From Ampelocalamus luodianensis (Eukaryota; Streptophyta; Magnoliopsida; Poales; Poaceae), in the NCBI GenBank assembly GCA_036346255.1, contig CM070638.1, positions 41,912,394 through 41,976,393 of the forward strand: 64,000 nt of DNA. Direction: 5' to 3'. Both the position numbers and the translations under genes were made by a program. This document shows, piece by piece, positions 10,271 through 22,844 of the stretch (position 1 is the first letter of the stretch; each line of letters begins with the position of its first letter). Under the pieces are notes generated by a model. That model did not search any database. It was given only the letters and a program-made list of their open reading frames with translations, and was not told the DNA's origin.

Positions 10271-12191
10271 TCATTGCCCGACCCTGTTTCCACCTGAAAC
10301 CCTAATTAGACACTTTATACTCTTTTCGACCGTTTCGAACCCGTGAATCCAAATCTCAACTCCGTTCAGACCAAACAAGTGCCAGATAAATCTCCAGTAT
10401 CCCACACCACCACCTTCCTTTATGACTCTTTATTCATTTACAATATTTTTGTTGTACTTGGATCCAAATTTCAGCTTCGCTCGATCCAATTAAACACCAA
10501 ATAATCTCCACCACTCCACACTATCTTTCCTTGTGTTTCTTTTCTGGTTTTATTCACTTGCATGTTGTTCCCAGCTCATTCCGTGTCGAGCCGGATTTTA
10601 TTTGAATTGTTTTATTGTTTTGTTTCTCGTTAGGTTACGATCCCGACGACCAAATTCCAGAAGACGCAGGACAAGATCAGAATCAAAAAGACTGTGTGCA
10701 AGAAGGCAAGTCACATTCTTTGATCATTTTGAACCTACATTTCATACATGTACTTATTACTTTCATTACTGTATTTGAGCCAATTACTTTAAATATTGAA
10801 ATAATACTTTAGAATGACATGACAATTAGATAAATCCTAAATACCCCACAAACAAACCCACCCAACTCTTGTAGGCCATATTCACCTTGACAGATTTAGT
10901 TTACATAGAGTACTATAAATAACTTGATCACCCAAAATGTGTTCATCAATCAAAAGCAAGTATTGGCTTCTTGCCAATGGTTTTGGTGTAGAGTTGAGGG
11001 TTGTGTCCAGGAAGTTGGGCAACCCAATATACTCGTTTAAAAGTGAGTCATCAGTGAGATCCGGAGGTGGACAGCCACGTGTTGGTGTTGGGCCATCGCC
11101 TCACTGGATGACAGTTAAGGACAAGAACCTTGTGCCAAAGTAACAGACATAGAAACCGCTCAACCACAAGCGTGGTCATTACTCCCTGGCTAAGTACACT
11201 GCTCTCCTGATTGAATATCTACATGGAAAGGCGTGTGCTCTTGTGTGATAGAGCAGCGCGGAACTGGGGTGTGACAGGAGTGGGCCGGTAATGGACACTT
11301 GGTAGTCGACACACATGCGGTATGGGCCCATCAGCCTCGGAGGGTGGATTCCACTAACGGTTAGTGGTCTCCCGAGCTGTACGGAGTAAGAACCTACCGG
11401 GTAGAGGCTAGAAAGGTTGAGCAGTGAAAAGGCTTTGTTATCTCAGCTCAGTCGCACGCTAACGTGTTGCGTGTCTATGTACTGACAGTACGAGCTTGAG
11501 ATATCTTGTGGGTAAAGTTGGGCAACTCTGCAGAGTGAACAATCCAAGGTATTCGAATACGCCGTGCTTCCGGCTAATGAAGCTGTGTCAATGGGTGATT
11601 CCAGTACAAAGGCATAAGTAGAGTTTTGAGATGTTAAGTTGGTAATCGAGGTTGTTAATAAACCCCTGATGTTATTACTTATTATTGTTTTACTGTTTTA
11701 TAAATTGTTTTAAGTGCAAAGTGCGTCCACATATGCCAAGTATGGTAAACCCTAACCATCCATTGAACTCCTTGCATGTAATTATTTAGCATTTTCATGC
11801 GGCTTGTTGAGTACAGTGGTAGTACTCATTCTTGTAATTTGCAAAACATCTACAGAAGAAGATCTTTGTGAACAAGATTTTGGTGGACCCCAAGAAGGCA
11901 ACGACTACTGTTATTAGGTCTCGACTGCGCTCAAGCGTACCTGTGGTAGGAAGTTCTTTTGTCCTGTATTATATTAACATTGGGCTTGGATGCCCGTGTC
12001 AGGTCAAAACAGGTTGTTAAACCTTAGTTTTGTATAATAAAAGTCTGGTTTTTGTTGCAATCAGAAGCTTGCTTGAGATACTATTTGCTTCGCAACTGTA
12101 CATCCTGGGCGGTTGCGAAGGGTTTAGCAGTCCCAAGAATCGGGGCTGTTACACATGAGCTTTTATTCATTTAAAACATTCTGGATACGAA

Positions 12192-13688
12192 TCAGTATAG
12201 AGCTGCGCACAAGAAAACTAGGACTCGAGTTGAGTTGAGCCACTCTATCGAAACTCCTTGCGTGCTGGCATGCTTAGCACAACAGTGAGCTGCATTATTA
12301 GCCGACCTCCTAGCAAACTGAACAACAAAGGAATAAAATCCATCTTTAAGCTCACGAACTTCATCAAGGATTGAAGCAACCACTAATCTGTTTCTTGGTT
12401 GCTCTTCCCATAACTTCAGCCTCTCCTGACAGTCTAGCTCGACAATCACCTGATCAAGCCCACAGTGACAGGTGAAAACGACACCGTCCTAACCAAAGGT
12501 TCCAAAATACTCTGGTACGATTTACTCCAAACACCTAGGAAGGCATTGTAAGAACGAGCGACACCTCCTGTACCTGCCAATCCTGCTGCTTGTGAAATTG
12601 CTTCATCAGCATTTATCTTTGTCCATCCTTCTAGTGGCTGTTCCCATGGGCAAACCAGATTTACTGTTTGAGCAACCTCCATCTCCCGTGGTAACTCTAA
12701 AGCTGCTAGAGTTTCCTTAATGAACTCCATGGAATATCTTCGGTCATAGTCATGGTCCCCATGAGTCCATTTGTTCCGTGAAGACCAAATAGACCACATG
12801 ATCGTGACTATCTGAGGTCTCTACACGTTGGGAATCCGAGAATCACACAGTACATCCGACGTCCAGGTTTTCGGATGAAGTGGAGGGAGCTTAATGTTGA
12901 GGATGCTTTTCGCTGCCGTCCAGAAGAGTTGAGCATGCGAGCAATGTAAAAGAGCATGCATCAAGTCGTCATCAGCAGCCCTGCAAACTTCACAAATACT
13001 CCTCTTTGATATGGCGATACTTAAGAGTAGCACCATCTGGGAGGATTCCTCTTAGCACTCGCCACCAAAAAACACGAACTTTTGGAACAACCGTTAACTT
13101 CCATAAGCGCTTCCTGATATCTTCAGAATGTGTAGACGATGAAGCATCAAAACCAGAAAAATCTGTCTGTTCTTTCTGAAGAACCAAAGCCCGGTATGCG
13201 GATTTTACCGAATAATTTCCATGCTTCTCAAAAGCCCAAGCGATGAAGTCCTCACCTCCGCCACCTCGGAGTGGAATATTGAGGATCGCATCCGCATCCG
13301 GTGCCAAGAAAAAACTTCAGATTAGATTTGTGTCCCGGGATTTAGTGACCGGGTCAATGAGCTCGTTCACCATTTCCAGTGAGCACTCTGTTAACTTACC
13401 CAAAGGTTTCATCGATATTGAGTTGGGAATCCACTTATCTGTCCATATTGAAACCGAATCCCCTTTGACAACTCTTTTGATAAGTCCAATTTCCAGAGCT
13501 TTCCTGCCAGCTATAATAGATTTCCACACCGCCGAAGCAGAACACGGTATTGAAGCTTCTAATTTTCCCTTTTGTATATGAACTTTCAAGTTAATATGAA
13601 ACTGACTAAAATTTTCCATTGTTAAATTGTATGGCATTAGGACATACACCTTGTGTTGTGAGATGGGTTCGCGTTGCCGATCAAACAC
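12192..13688 (-). pseudogene. LINE ORF2 3' fragment: zinc-binding RT tail and RNase H-like domain
   Basis: Read on the minus strand: VWKSIIAGRKALEIGLIKRV with DSVSIWTDKWIP, then the zf-RVT region (YSVKSAYRALV, RKRLWKLTVVPKVRVFWWR, then CEVCRAADDDLMHALLHC), then an RNase H-like domain (WTKINADEAISQAAGLAGTG and a C-terminal FARRSANNAAHCCAKHA). This order is typical of plant L1-type LINEs. The RT domain itself is missing, so the copy is 5'-truncated near 13690. Frameshifts separate four pieces. The conserved Gly after the first RNase H Asp is replaced by Glu. I see no poly(A) tail. Confidence 0.8.
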
Positions 13689-13831
13689 TCAAATACTCAC
13701 TACATGAAAAAAAAAAGTAGACAATAACACAAGATATAGTCCTGCAGTCTTCTCTCCACTTTATTGATATGTTGTATCTAGATGTGTGTACAATAGGCGT
13801 AGCCCTACCCTCGCTTATATAGAGGTAGAAG

Positions 13832-14102
13832 TACTCGCTCTGTTCAACAATATATTACGCTTTAACGTCGACATAGTCTCTAACATGCAACCTTTATCAT
13901 TACTTTTTATATAAATATGTTCATAAAATGATATAAAATTATTATATTATGAAAATATATTGTCATGGTTAATCTAATGATATCATTTTCACATAACCAA
14001 TACAAATAGTTTTTTACATAGTAGTGGTTAAAGTTAAGAAAATTTAACTGCACGTTTTTACACATTTTCTAAAATATTATATATTTCTGAACTTAGGGAG
14101 TA
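13832..14102. mobile_element. Degenerate Stowaway-like MITE
   Basis: The left end TACTCGCTCTGTTCA and the right end TTCTGAACTTAGGGAGTA form imperfect terminal inverted repeats resembling the Stowaway consensus CTCCCTCCGT, with TA at each border. The inside is AT-rich (about 270 bp) with no ORF. Identity between the ends is only about 70% over 25 bp, so it is old. It lies between the LINE fragment and Gypsy-A. Confidence 0.55.
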
Positions 14103-14289
14103 ATTTACTCGGACTCTATGCTACAGGAAAGAAATATGACTATAAAATCCTTGTTTAGGTAAGAGTCCACACAATACGAATTTTCCTACAACACTCTCTT
14201 GACACTTTCCAACGTCATTTTCATGCTGCATTAAATGAAAACTTCTTTTGAAAAAACCAAAGAAAAAACTATTAAGAAAAGAGTGCATA
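14103..14289. other. Short AT-rich spacer before Gypsy-A
   Basis: I see no gene or clear element here. The last five bases (14285-14289, GCATA) are the left copy of the Gypsy-A target duplication. Confidence 0.6.
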
Positions 14290-17200
14290 TGTGAGAGTCG
14301 CTGGGCGATTTAACTCGAAATGCTTAACCTTCCAATTGATCCTAACATCCTAAATTAAATTTCCCCGCTCTCGGGATATTATGTACCCCCAGAACAGCGG
14401 TACACATACCCCTCACAAAACATAGCATCAATTCCATACACCAGTTACGATATCGAGTCTTTATAATTTACAACATAGTCAACATACACTTAGACTTTAC
14501 ACAAAAGCCGAATGGCTAAACATAAGACAGAGTACTAATATTGCAGCAGAAACACATGCTATAAGATGGCAATAAACAAAAACCGACTGGTTTGCCCCTT
14601 ACCCACAAGGCAACCGACCGGGCCGCCGAGCTAGTCGACAACATCGTAGACAGTCTCACATTGATCAACGCCTTGGGGGTCAACCTCCTCTGCAACAATC
14701 AAACAATGCAACTGAGTACAAAATTGTACTCGTAAGACTTACAAATAACAAGCCTATAATTAGCTATATGCAAGCCTATTCAAAGGAGAAGGTTGTATGG
14801 CTCAGTTTCAGCACAAAGCGACATTTCATTTGCAATAAGTAATAGATTGGAAGGCACTTCATCAAATCAGATTTTTAATTGTTCAAATAATTGAAAGACA
14901 ACAGTATAAGCATAATTAACATCCTAGAGGTGACTAACCCTAGCCACCACAACAATAGCACGAATTACCCATTCGTACTACCCTGTTTCAAGTTTTATCA
15001 AAATGTTATAGTCTAACTCTTGAAAGACCTACACAAGCGTGTCCATAACCTAGAACAAGGCTATTCAAATAGATTAAACCCTGCAGGGGTGTACAACTTT
15101 ACCCACATGTTAGACCGCCTTTTTGCCAAGCTATATAGCATATTTTCTTAGGTATGCCGACACGGCTAAGTCTTACGAGACGTTTTCCAATATTGTGTAT
15201 TAACTATGAGTCGCTTGTCTGGATGGTAACCATACGTTATGTCAGAGTCATTGTAAAGCCAAAGGTCAACTACCCTATAGGGAAAGCCCCCAGACAACTA
15301 CAATGCCCTTCGATGTGGAGAACCTGGATAGGATTCCACTCCCGCACAACCAACACATATAAACACATTTCTCTTTTTAACACAACACACACACCCACCT
15401 CTTGCGACTCGGAGCTAACATACACCAAAGTACTAAGTCAAGAGGGGTCCCATATGTCCCTCATGTGGTTGCACGCAAAAATGCTCGGTTTAGTGGCACA
15501 AGATGTTCGGTCCTTATTGACTCGGGCACCAAGCACACACCCATAAGCACACCATCTTACCAATGTGCCCAAGTATAAATCTTTTTGTTTTAATTTTTAG
15601 TTTTTCCAAATAGGATTACATACATGAGCACCCTGACCCAAGTAATTATAGTGATAAATCATGACCATCGCCGAAGCGATGATCCCCATACTACTGTTCT
15701 AAGCAGTGCTAAGCGACATCAACTTGTATACTAATATAAAGTGACTAGAACCCATCCGTCGAGCTCTAAATCATAGCGGATACAAACCTAGGCTCAGTAG
15801 TAAAGGATGGATGTTTACCTACAGTTCATGTATCTATTCAGCTCACTATTGAGAAAATACTTGTCAACATAGCATACGTACATACATTTGAAATTAAAAT
15901 ATTAGCATGCAAACATAATAGGGTCAACGTGCATCAAAGGAGGACTGCTTGCCTTGCTGGAGACAGTGTTCTTGCTACTGAGGATCACTCTCGTAAGTAC
16001 CTGAATCGAAAGAACGAATAAGAATGAATAACATCGAATTAACCAAAAATTCACATTCATTCAAAATTCAAGAAACTAACACAGCAGGTAGAGAATGATT
16101 TTATAAGAATTTTAGGTAAAAATTTTAGTTCAAAAGGAGTTCATATGATTTTTCTAAGGATTTTACAAAGTTAAAGACATTAATGTACAGTAATACAAGT
16201 ATCCAAAATTTCTGTACAGCGACCTATCTCAACTTTATTCCAAGTTGAAGTACAGTAAATATGAAAACTAACAAAATTAATTTTACTCAGTTTGGAGTTA
16301 TGATGAAATACTTATGAATTTTTGAAGTTTCATCAATTTTCTAGTGTAAAAACAACTCCTTTTAGACATTAATTTGGTTCCAACATTTTTTGGGATAGAA
16401 CCCTACTTAAAACCTATTCTAGTTAAAAGTACATTAAAAATGAGAACTAACAAAATTGGTTTCATTCAATTTGGAGCTAATTTGAATTAGTTATGAATTT
16501 TCTAAGGTATTTGAATTTTCAATACGAAAGTAATTCAATTCAGAAATTCTAAAAGCATTTAATACATTTTACATGCGCAGCCGCCTAGCCCAAGGTCACT
16601 GACTAGTGAGACCCGAGGTCAAGGTTTGACCTAGTCAGCTTTGACCTAGCCTTGGCTAATCGTGACATCGAAGGTGTATTCTATGAATACGTCTTCGGAT
16701 TACCAAAACGTACTCCGAGATAAGTATTCTAGGAAATACATTTCCTAAATGAGAAAACGCACTTTATAATTTGTGCAAATACTTCACCGGTCGTACGGGC
16801 CCACAAGTCAGCCTCAGAGGTTTAAACGTGAGAGATTTAACTTCTAATCGTGTTTAAACCAGTGGGGTCCACATGTCAAAGATACAGTTAAAAGAATAAT
16901 TAACACTAATGAGGCGGGTTATACCCTAATGCTGCCGGCGGTGAACCGGAGGTCCCGAGCGTGAGCGCGGCGGCAAGGTAGATGATCTGGCGACACAGTG
17001 GTGCTCCCGACTCGGGAGTGACTCCACTAGGTGCGCCCGAACCTCACGAGGTTGGTGACGGCGACGCGGGTCCTTGAGGATGTCGGCGGCGAGTTGGCGA
17101 CGACCGGAGGCAAAGACGAAGAAGTGGCTCTTGAAGAGGCGCTACGGGTGTCGAGAAGCTTTGGTAAGGTGCGCCTTGGATTCGCCGTGACTCCACGAAC

Positions 17201-18395
17201 GAGGCGCCCAAGATAACGTCGCTAATGGAGGTCCGTGGCAGCCGGAATTGATGCGACGGCGCTTGACCGAGCTCAGAGAAGAAGGTCCCTTGCTCCCTCG
17301 GTGATGCAACAAGGTCAAAATTGACTTAGCCCGAAGAATCAATGGACTAATCCGATCTCATAGGACAAGACGGTGAGGAAAGTAACTCACCGGAACACCA
17401 TAAAGGCTACATAGCCGTGGCCACTGGAGGCGAAGACGACGATGTTGCCCCCAATGATTCAGTGCATGCCAAGGGCTAGTATTGACCAAGACAGAGGTGG
17501 TGTTGAAGGAGGAACACGGTGGTGGGCTCACGGGCTCGCGAGAGGCAGTGAGGTGGCGGCGCTGCCCTCGGCTTCTTCTCTGGCCGAAACAGAGAAATGG
17601 GCGAAGAAGACATGAGAGTGGGAGAGAGTGGAAATGGATTGGTCCAAGAGCTTTATGGAGTCTTGGCGATGCTCCACATACGGACATGAGGGCACGAGGT
17701 GTCGCATGCGGGGTATCGTAGCACACATGCATGGACGCCAACGCTCGACTGAAGCAGCGACGAAGACAAAGGCGAAACCGACATGCGGGGCTCACTCGTC
17801 AGCCTGGTGCGGTGCGGCGCGAAGGGGCGTGGTCGAGACAAGTCAAATCAAGGTGGTCCGGTCGGAACAGGGAAACAAGGTCCGGTCAGGTTAGGTTTTG
17901 ATTTACAGTTTTGACCAAAAGAATTCAAGTTTGACTAAGCCATTTGAAAAAGAAATAAAATTATGAAAATCTTTGTGGGTGCTCTGAGATTCAATTAGAA
18001 CTTAGGAAAATTCCTTTTAGTCAGTGTTCACACTTAATTTGTCTAAAATAAATTCCTTGTTAAATCTGCATTAGTGAATTGGTTCGAATTTTGATGAAGC
18101 CAATTTGACTTCTAAACATTTGGGAAAATTTATATTAATTCATGATAAATAATCTAGTATTTAAAAAATTATTTCCAGAGACTTTTATACAAATATTTTC
18201 TAGAAATCAACAGAAACTTGAATTCAAGTTAAAAGTTTGAATTTTCAAAGGAATTTTGATATAAACATCAAAAGTTTAAAAATTGTGCACAAGTTTTTAG
18301 AAACCATATGCATGCTCAAGAGGTACAACAAAAGTTTTTAAACGTTCATACTTTTTATACATTTGAAACACAAACCCTAGGTTTGGGTTGTTACA
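14290..18395 (-). repeat. Gypsy-A 3' LTR (full length)
   Basis: The LTR is 4106 bp from TG at 14290 to CA at 18395. It includes a GC-rich segment (16900-17880), with open frames on both strands that I regard as compositional, and AT-rich remainder. The stretch 14765-16995 is absent from the 5' LTR copy. Part of that stretch (near 15060) resembles the Gypsy-B LTR (near 36025), so it is native LTR sequence and the 5' copy has the deletion. Confidence 0.9.
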
Positions 18396-19473
18396 AATCT
18401 CCTCCCCTTACAAGAATCTCATCCCGATATTCCGTCACTCGGAAAGACAGGTAGTCCGCTCACAGGTGATCCTCCCATTCCCAAGTTGCTTCATCCTCGG
18501 TATGATTCGACAACTGAACTTTAAGGAATTTGATGGCACGATTCGTTATTCTTTGTTCAACTTCTTCAAGGATGCAAATTGGACGCTCACGGTAGGTCAG
18601 ATCTTCTTGTACATCGAGACCTTCCAAAAGAGCTTGCTCGGTTGGAACACGAAGGCACTTCTTTAACTAGGACATGTGAAAAACATCGTGTACTTCCAAA
18701 AGTGCAACAGGTAGGTCTAACTTGTAGGCTATAGCTCCTTTCTTCTCAATGATGCGGAAAGGTCCGACATATCGAGGAACCAATTTGCCTTTAACACTAA
18801 ATCGTTGATTGCCCTTCAAAGGAGTAACTTTGAGATAAACAAAGTCATTTGCTTCAAATCTCAACTCGCGACGACGTCGATCCGCATAGCTCTTTTGTCG
18901 GGATTGAGCCGTGCGTAATCGGTCTTGAATCAACCGAACTTGACTTTCAGCCTCATTGATCGAGTCCGAGCCAAAGAATGGTCTTTCACTAGTCTCAGAC
19001 CAATTCAACAGGGTTCTGGATATTCTCCCGTATAAGGCCTTAAATGGTGCCATGCTGAGAATGGCTTGAAAACTGTTGTTGTAAGAAAACTTAGCAAACG
19101 GCAAGCATTTCTCTCTATTTTTCCCATAGGAGAGAACACAAGCACGGAGTATGTCTTCCAACACTTGATTCACCCTTTCAGTTTGGCCTCCAGTTTGTGG
19201 ATGGTATGCAGTGCTGAAAGAAAGACGAGTTCCCATAAACTCTTGCAAACTCTTCCAAAACCGGAAGGTAAAGAGTGAACCACGATCTGAAACAATCGTT
19301 TTTGGTACTCCATGCAAACTCACAATTCTTGAGACATAGAACTCCGCTAATAGACTCACACGAAGCTTGGTCTTGATGGGAAGAAAGTGTGCTACTTTAG
19401 TTAGTCGATCGATGACAACCCAAATGGCATCATTTCCCTTGGAGGTTCGGGGTAGACCGGTGATAAAATTCAT
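18392..19473 (-). pseudogene. Gypsy-A integrase core and chromodomain
   Basis: The integrase core is long and open (268 codons from 19473): DAIWVVIDRLTKVAHFLP, IVSDRGSLFT and TAYHPQTGGQTERVNQ hold the catalytic D, D, E. A GPF/Y-type region follows (KLVPRYVGPFRIIEKKG, then YKLDLP). After a stop at 18667 the chromodomain is still readable (AIKFLKVQLSNHTEDEATWE), then another stop at 18462-18460. The frame then runs through the polypurine tract and ends in TAA inside the LTR start TGTAAC. Chromodomains in this clade direct integration to heterochromatin (family knowledge). Confidence 0.9.
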
Positions 19474-20415
19474 ACCGATTGAATCCCACTTCTATTCAGG
19501 TATTGGCAAGGGTTGTAGCAAACCCACTGGGCGTTGATGTTTGGCCTTCACACAACGACACACGTCGCACTCGGCAACGAACCTTGCGATCTCTCGCTTC
19601 ATTCGAGTCCACCAAAATCTCTACCGGAGATCTTGATACATCTTCGTGGCCCCTGGATGAATAGACAAAGGAGAATCATGGGCTTCGCGGAGGATCAAAT
19701 TCTGTGATTCCATGACCTTCGAAACGACAAGGCGCTGTTCGAACCATACAACTCCATGGTCATCTTCTGAGAAGCACTTGGCTTTCCCGTTCTTGATATT
19801 CTGCTTGATTCGGTGCACCCCTTTGTTCAATTGTTGAGCAGCCTTGATCTGATCTTCCAAGGTGGGTTGCACAACCATAGCAGCGAGGAAACCATGCTCA
19901 ACCATGCCTAAGTTGAGTTGTTGAAATTCTTCATGAAGGGCAGGCTGTTGCTCCTTGAGCATCAATGTATTGCAATAAACCTTCCGATTAAGTGCGTCGG
20001 CAACGACATTGGCCTTGCCCGGATGATATTGGAGATCCATGTCATAATCTTTAATCAACTCCAACCACCTTCTTTGCCTAAGGTTCAGATCTGGTTGGGT
20101 GAACAAATACTTCGAACTCTTGTGGTCCGAATACACCTCGCAACGATTACCGATCAGGTAATGTCGCCAAATTTTCAGCGCATGGACCACTGCAACTAGT
20201 TCCAAATCATGAGTTGGATGATTAAGCTCATCAGGTCTTAATTATCTTGATGCATAGGCCACTACTTTGCCTTCTTGCATAAGAACACATCCGAGTCCTT
20301 GACGAGAAGCATCGCAATAGATATCGAAGCTTCAGTGGACACCGGGAAGTACGAGAACTGGAGCTGTGGTCAACCTCTTCTTGAGTTCTTGGAAACTCTT
20401 GTTGCAATCAACAGA
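19474..20415 (-). pseudogene. Gypsy-A RNase H and integrase zinc-binding region
   Basis: RNase H is recognised from LELVAVVHALKIWRHYL, CEVYSDHKSSKYLF and LQYHPGKANVVADALNRK. It is followed by linker sequence and HDSPLSIHPGATKMYQDLR, the HHCC zinc-binding entry of integrase. In-frame stops near 20240 and 19620 are of the CAA-to-TAA or CGA-to-TGA kind. The Asn in ALNRK replaces the usual Ser. Confidence 0.88.
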
Positions 20416-21192
20416 CTACTCAAATTTCTTGTCCTTCTTGAGCAACTCCGTCATCGACTTTGCAATTTTAGAGAAGTTCTCCATAAAGCGATGGTAATAG
20501 CCCGCTAAACCGGGAAAACTCCTCACGTCGGTTACCGACTTGGGCTGCCCCCAAGAGAGCACATCATTGACCTTGCTGGGATCTATGGCTATGCCTCCTG
20601 TTGAAAGAGCATGACCCAAGAAAGCCACTTCTTTCAACCAAAATTCACACTTGCTGAATTTTGCGTATAGCCGGTGCTCACGCAGCTTCTCCAACGCTAA
20701 TTTCAGGTGTTGAGCATGCTCTTCATCATTCTTCGAGTAGATGAGGATGTCATTTATGAAAACCACCACAAACTTGTTCAAATACTCCATGAATACCGTA
20801 TTCATAAGGCTCATGAAAAGGGCAGGAGCATTCGTCAGGCCGAAAGACATGACGGTGTACTCATACAATCCATAGCAAGTAGAGAAAACCGTCTTCATAA
20901 TATCTTCAGATCTGATCCTGACTTAGTGATAACCCAATCTCAAGTCAATTTTGGAGAATACCCAAGCTCCAGTAAATTGATCGAAAAGGTCGTCAATTCG
21001 AGGCAACGGGTACTTGTTCTTCACCGTCACTTCATTCAGTGGATGGTAATCGACGCACATTCGCAGAGTCTTGTCCTTTTTCTTTACAAAGATTGCTGGA
21101 CAGACCCACGGAGATGAGCTAGGGCGAATGAAACCCCTCTCTTGTAACTCACCAAGTTGTTTCTTCAGCTCCTCCAGTTTTTTCGAAGGCAT
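20416..21192 (-). pseudogene. Gypsy-A reverse transcriptase
   Basis: RT motifs are in order: GFIRPSSSPWVCPAIFVKKKD, LRMCVDYHPLNEVTVKNKYP, LPRIDDLFDQ, FSKIDLRLGYH, a stop near 20921, then STCYGLYEYTVMSFGLTNAP and the catalytic box. That box reads FIND where chromoviruses have FIDD, so one catalytic Asp is Asn and the enzyme would be inactive even without the stops. The tail (HALSTGGIAIDPSKV) and thumb are present. Confidence 0.92.
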
Positions 21193-22010
21193 CCAGTACG
21201 GTCTCTTCGAAATCGAGGCGTACCAAGTAGCAGTTCGATGACGAATTCAATATCTCGGGTTGGTGGCATCCCAGGTAATTCTTCGAGAAAGACATCAGGG
21301 TAGTCACACAATTCTAGTACTTCATGAATTTCCAGATCCGGCTTCGCTTCAAACGCGAAGAGATGCGGTTCTAGCAGCTTCGACGAAATTCCAACTTCTA
21401 CGCCGGAAGGACTTGTGAGGGAGATAAATTTCTTGGCACAATCGATTTGTCCCAAGTGTTGGGATAGCCAATCCATGCCAAGTATCACATTCAAACTTGT
21501 TGAATTAAGGAGGATGAGATTTTTACAAAAATCCTACTCCTTCAACCTCAATAGAGAATCCCGACACTCATGTTCAGCTCTCATTTCCAAACCCGGGGAG
21601 TGAATAATCAGAAGGGCATGCATAGGAGCAATATGAATATCACTACTTGCATCAAAAGATTGTGATATAAAAGAATGCGATGCTCTAGAATCGAATAAAA
21701 CTGTAGCAGGGTGAGAATTGAAAATAAGCGTACCTAACACGACGTCGAGTGCCTCCTGCGCTTCCTTGGCCGAGATGTGGTTGACTCGACCGCTTGCAAC
21801 CTTTTGGAATTGTTTTGCCACCTTCTGAGCTAGAGGATGACCATGTCCTTGCCCTATCGCTTGCCCTGGATTTGGACGAGGGTTTGCTCCGATCTTTTGC
21901 GGACAACTATTCGCATAGTGGCCCTTGCGGTTGCAGAAAAAGCAAGTGACCTCAGCGGCTAGATTACGGAGGCCACCTTGTTGTCCCACAGGTGCACGTG
22001 GTTGAAACAC
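21193..22010 (-). pseudogene. Gypsy-A nucleocapsid zinc knuckle and aspartic protease
   Basis: A CCHC knuckle (CFFCNRKGHYANSC, about 21944-21900) is followed by a basic linker and the protease. The active site reads VLFDSRASHSFIS: the Gly of the DSG triad is Arg, a change expected to abolish activity. After a frame break, NVILGMDWLSQH and the linker to RT (LPGMPPTRDIEFVIEL) are visible. Confidence 0.87.
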
Positions 22011-22844
22011 AGCCTGCGGAGGGCAAGGTACCGGTGCTAGCGGCCTCGGTGGTGGTTGAGCCTGAGGACGAGGAAGGTTGGCCCTTGCTGATTTCTAGGC
22101 CTCCCACTTGCGTTTGTGGGACTCGCCCAGTGCCCTCTTCTTGTGCTTAGCAATGATGGCCTTGTCGACTAAAGTCTGAAAATCAGGGAAATCAACAATA
22201 GACAGCTTATCCTGTAGCTCCTCAGACAAGTCGTCCATGAATTTCTCTTGCTTAGCTTTATCGGTGCACACGTTTTCAGATGCATATCTGGAGAGGTGAT
22301 TGAACTCATGAAGATACTCGATCATCGTCTTGCGTCCTTGCTTGAGCGCATTGAATTCCTTCTTCTTCAACTTCATCAATCTGGCAGGAACATGAGCCTG
22401 TAAGAAGGCTATGCGGAACTCTTCCCAAGTGACGTCTCGGCCTGCGGGTTGCATTGAAAGAAAATTTTCCCACCACCAGTGCGCTGCGCTCTCCAGTTGA
22501 TGAGAGGCAAAGAGCACCTTCTCATGATCTGGGCATTGTGCAATGACCAGCTTCCTCTCAACGGACGGCTACCATCCGCGTCAAGGGATCTTTCGATCGA
22601 GAAAATCGTAGCTACGCATGAGGAATTCAGAGAGTCCTCCCCGCGGATGATGTCCACCTCCTCGTCCTGATCTAGAGGCGCCAGAGAAAGCAGAGGTGTT
22701 TCGAGCGATAACCTCCAGGATCCTTGTCTAATCCATCTGATTCTGCTCAATTTGAAGGAGCACCTCGGCCATGGTGGGAGGGAGCGGAAGCTCTTCATCA
22801 TGACCAGCTTGCTGGCCTTGCCCACTTCGGGTTCGTCCAGCCAT
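22011..22844 (-). pseudogene. Gypsy-A gag
   Basis: The most likely start is the ATG at 22844 (MAGRTRSGQGQQAGHDEELP), which begins a gag frame with an early stop near 22740. The Retrotrans_gag core is open from 22517 (LESAAHWWWENFLSMQP, VTWEEFRIAFLQAHVP, ALKQGRKTMIEYLHEFNHLS). Overlapping open frames from 22876 are out of register. Confidence 0.85.

Larger units (their letters stand above)
8937..12153 (+). repeat. 3' part of a plus-strand gypsy-type LTR, interrupted by SIRE-1
   Basis: The segment ends in CTGTTACA at 12153, a usual gypsy LTR terminus, and begins abruptly where SIRE-1 ends, so its start should lie left of the window. A TATA box (9023-9030) is followed by a GC-rich, proline-codon-like leader (9060-9700), a long run of ACTGTTCA repeats (9715-10270) and AT-richer sequence. 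Open frames in the GC-rich part run on both strands and are compositional. No internal gypsy genes adjoin it; it may be a solo LTR. Confidence 0.65.

Noticed and set aside
17031..17894. Open frames in the Gypsy-A LTR, repeated at 62572-63051
   Set aside because: The similarity between the two sites is that of sister LTRs; frames are not consistently kept between copies.
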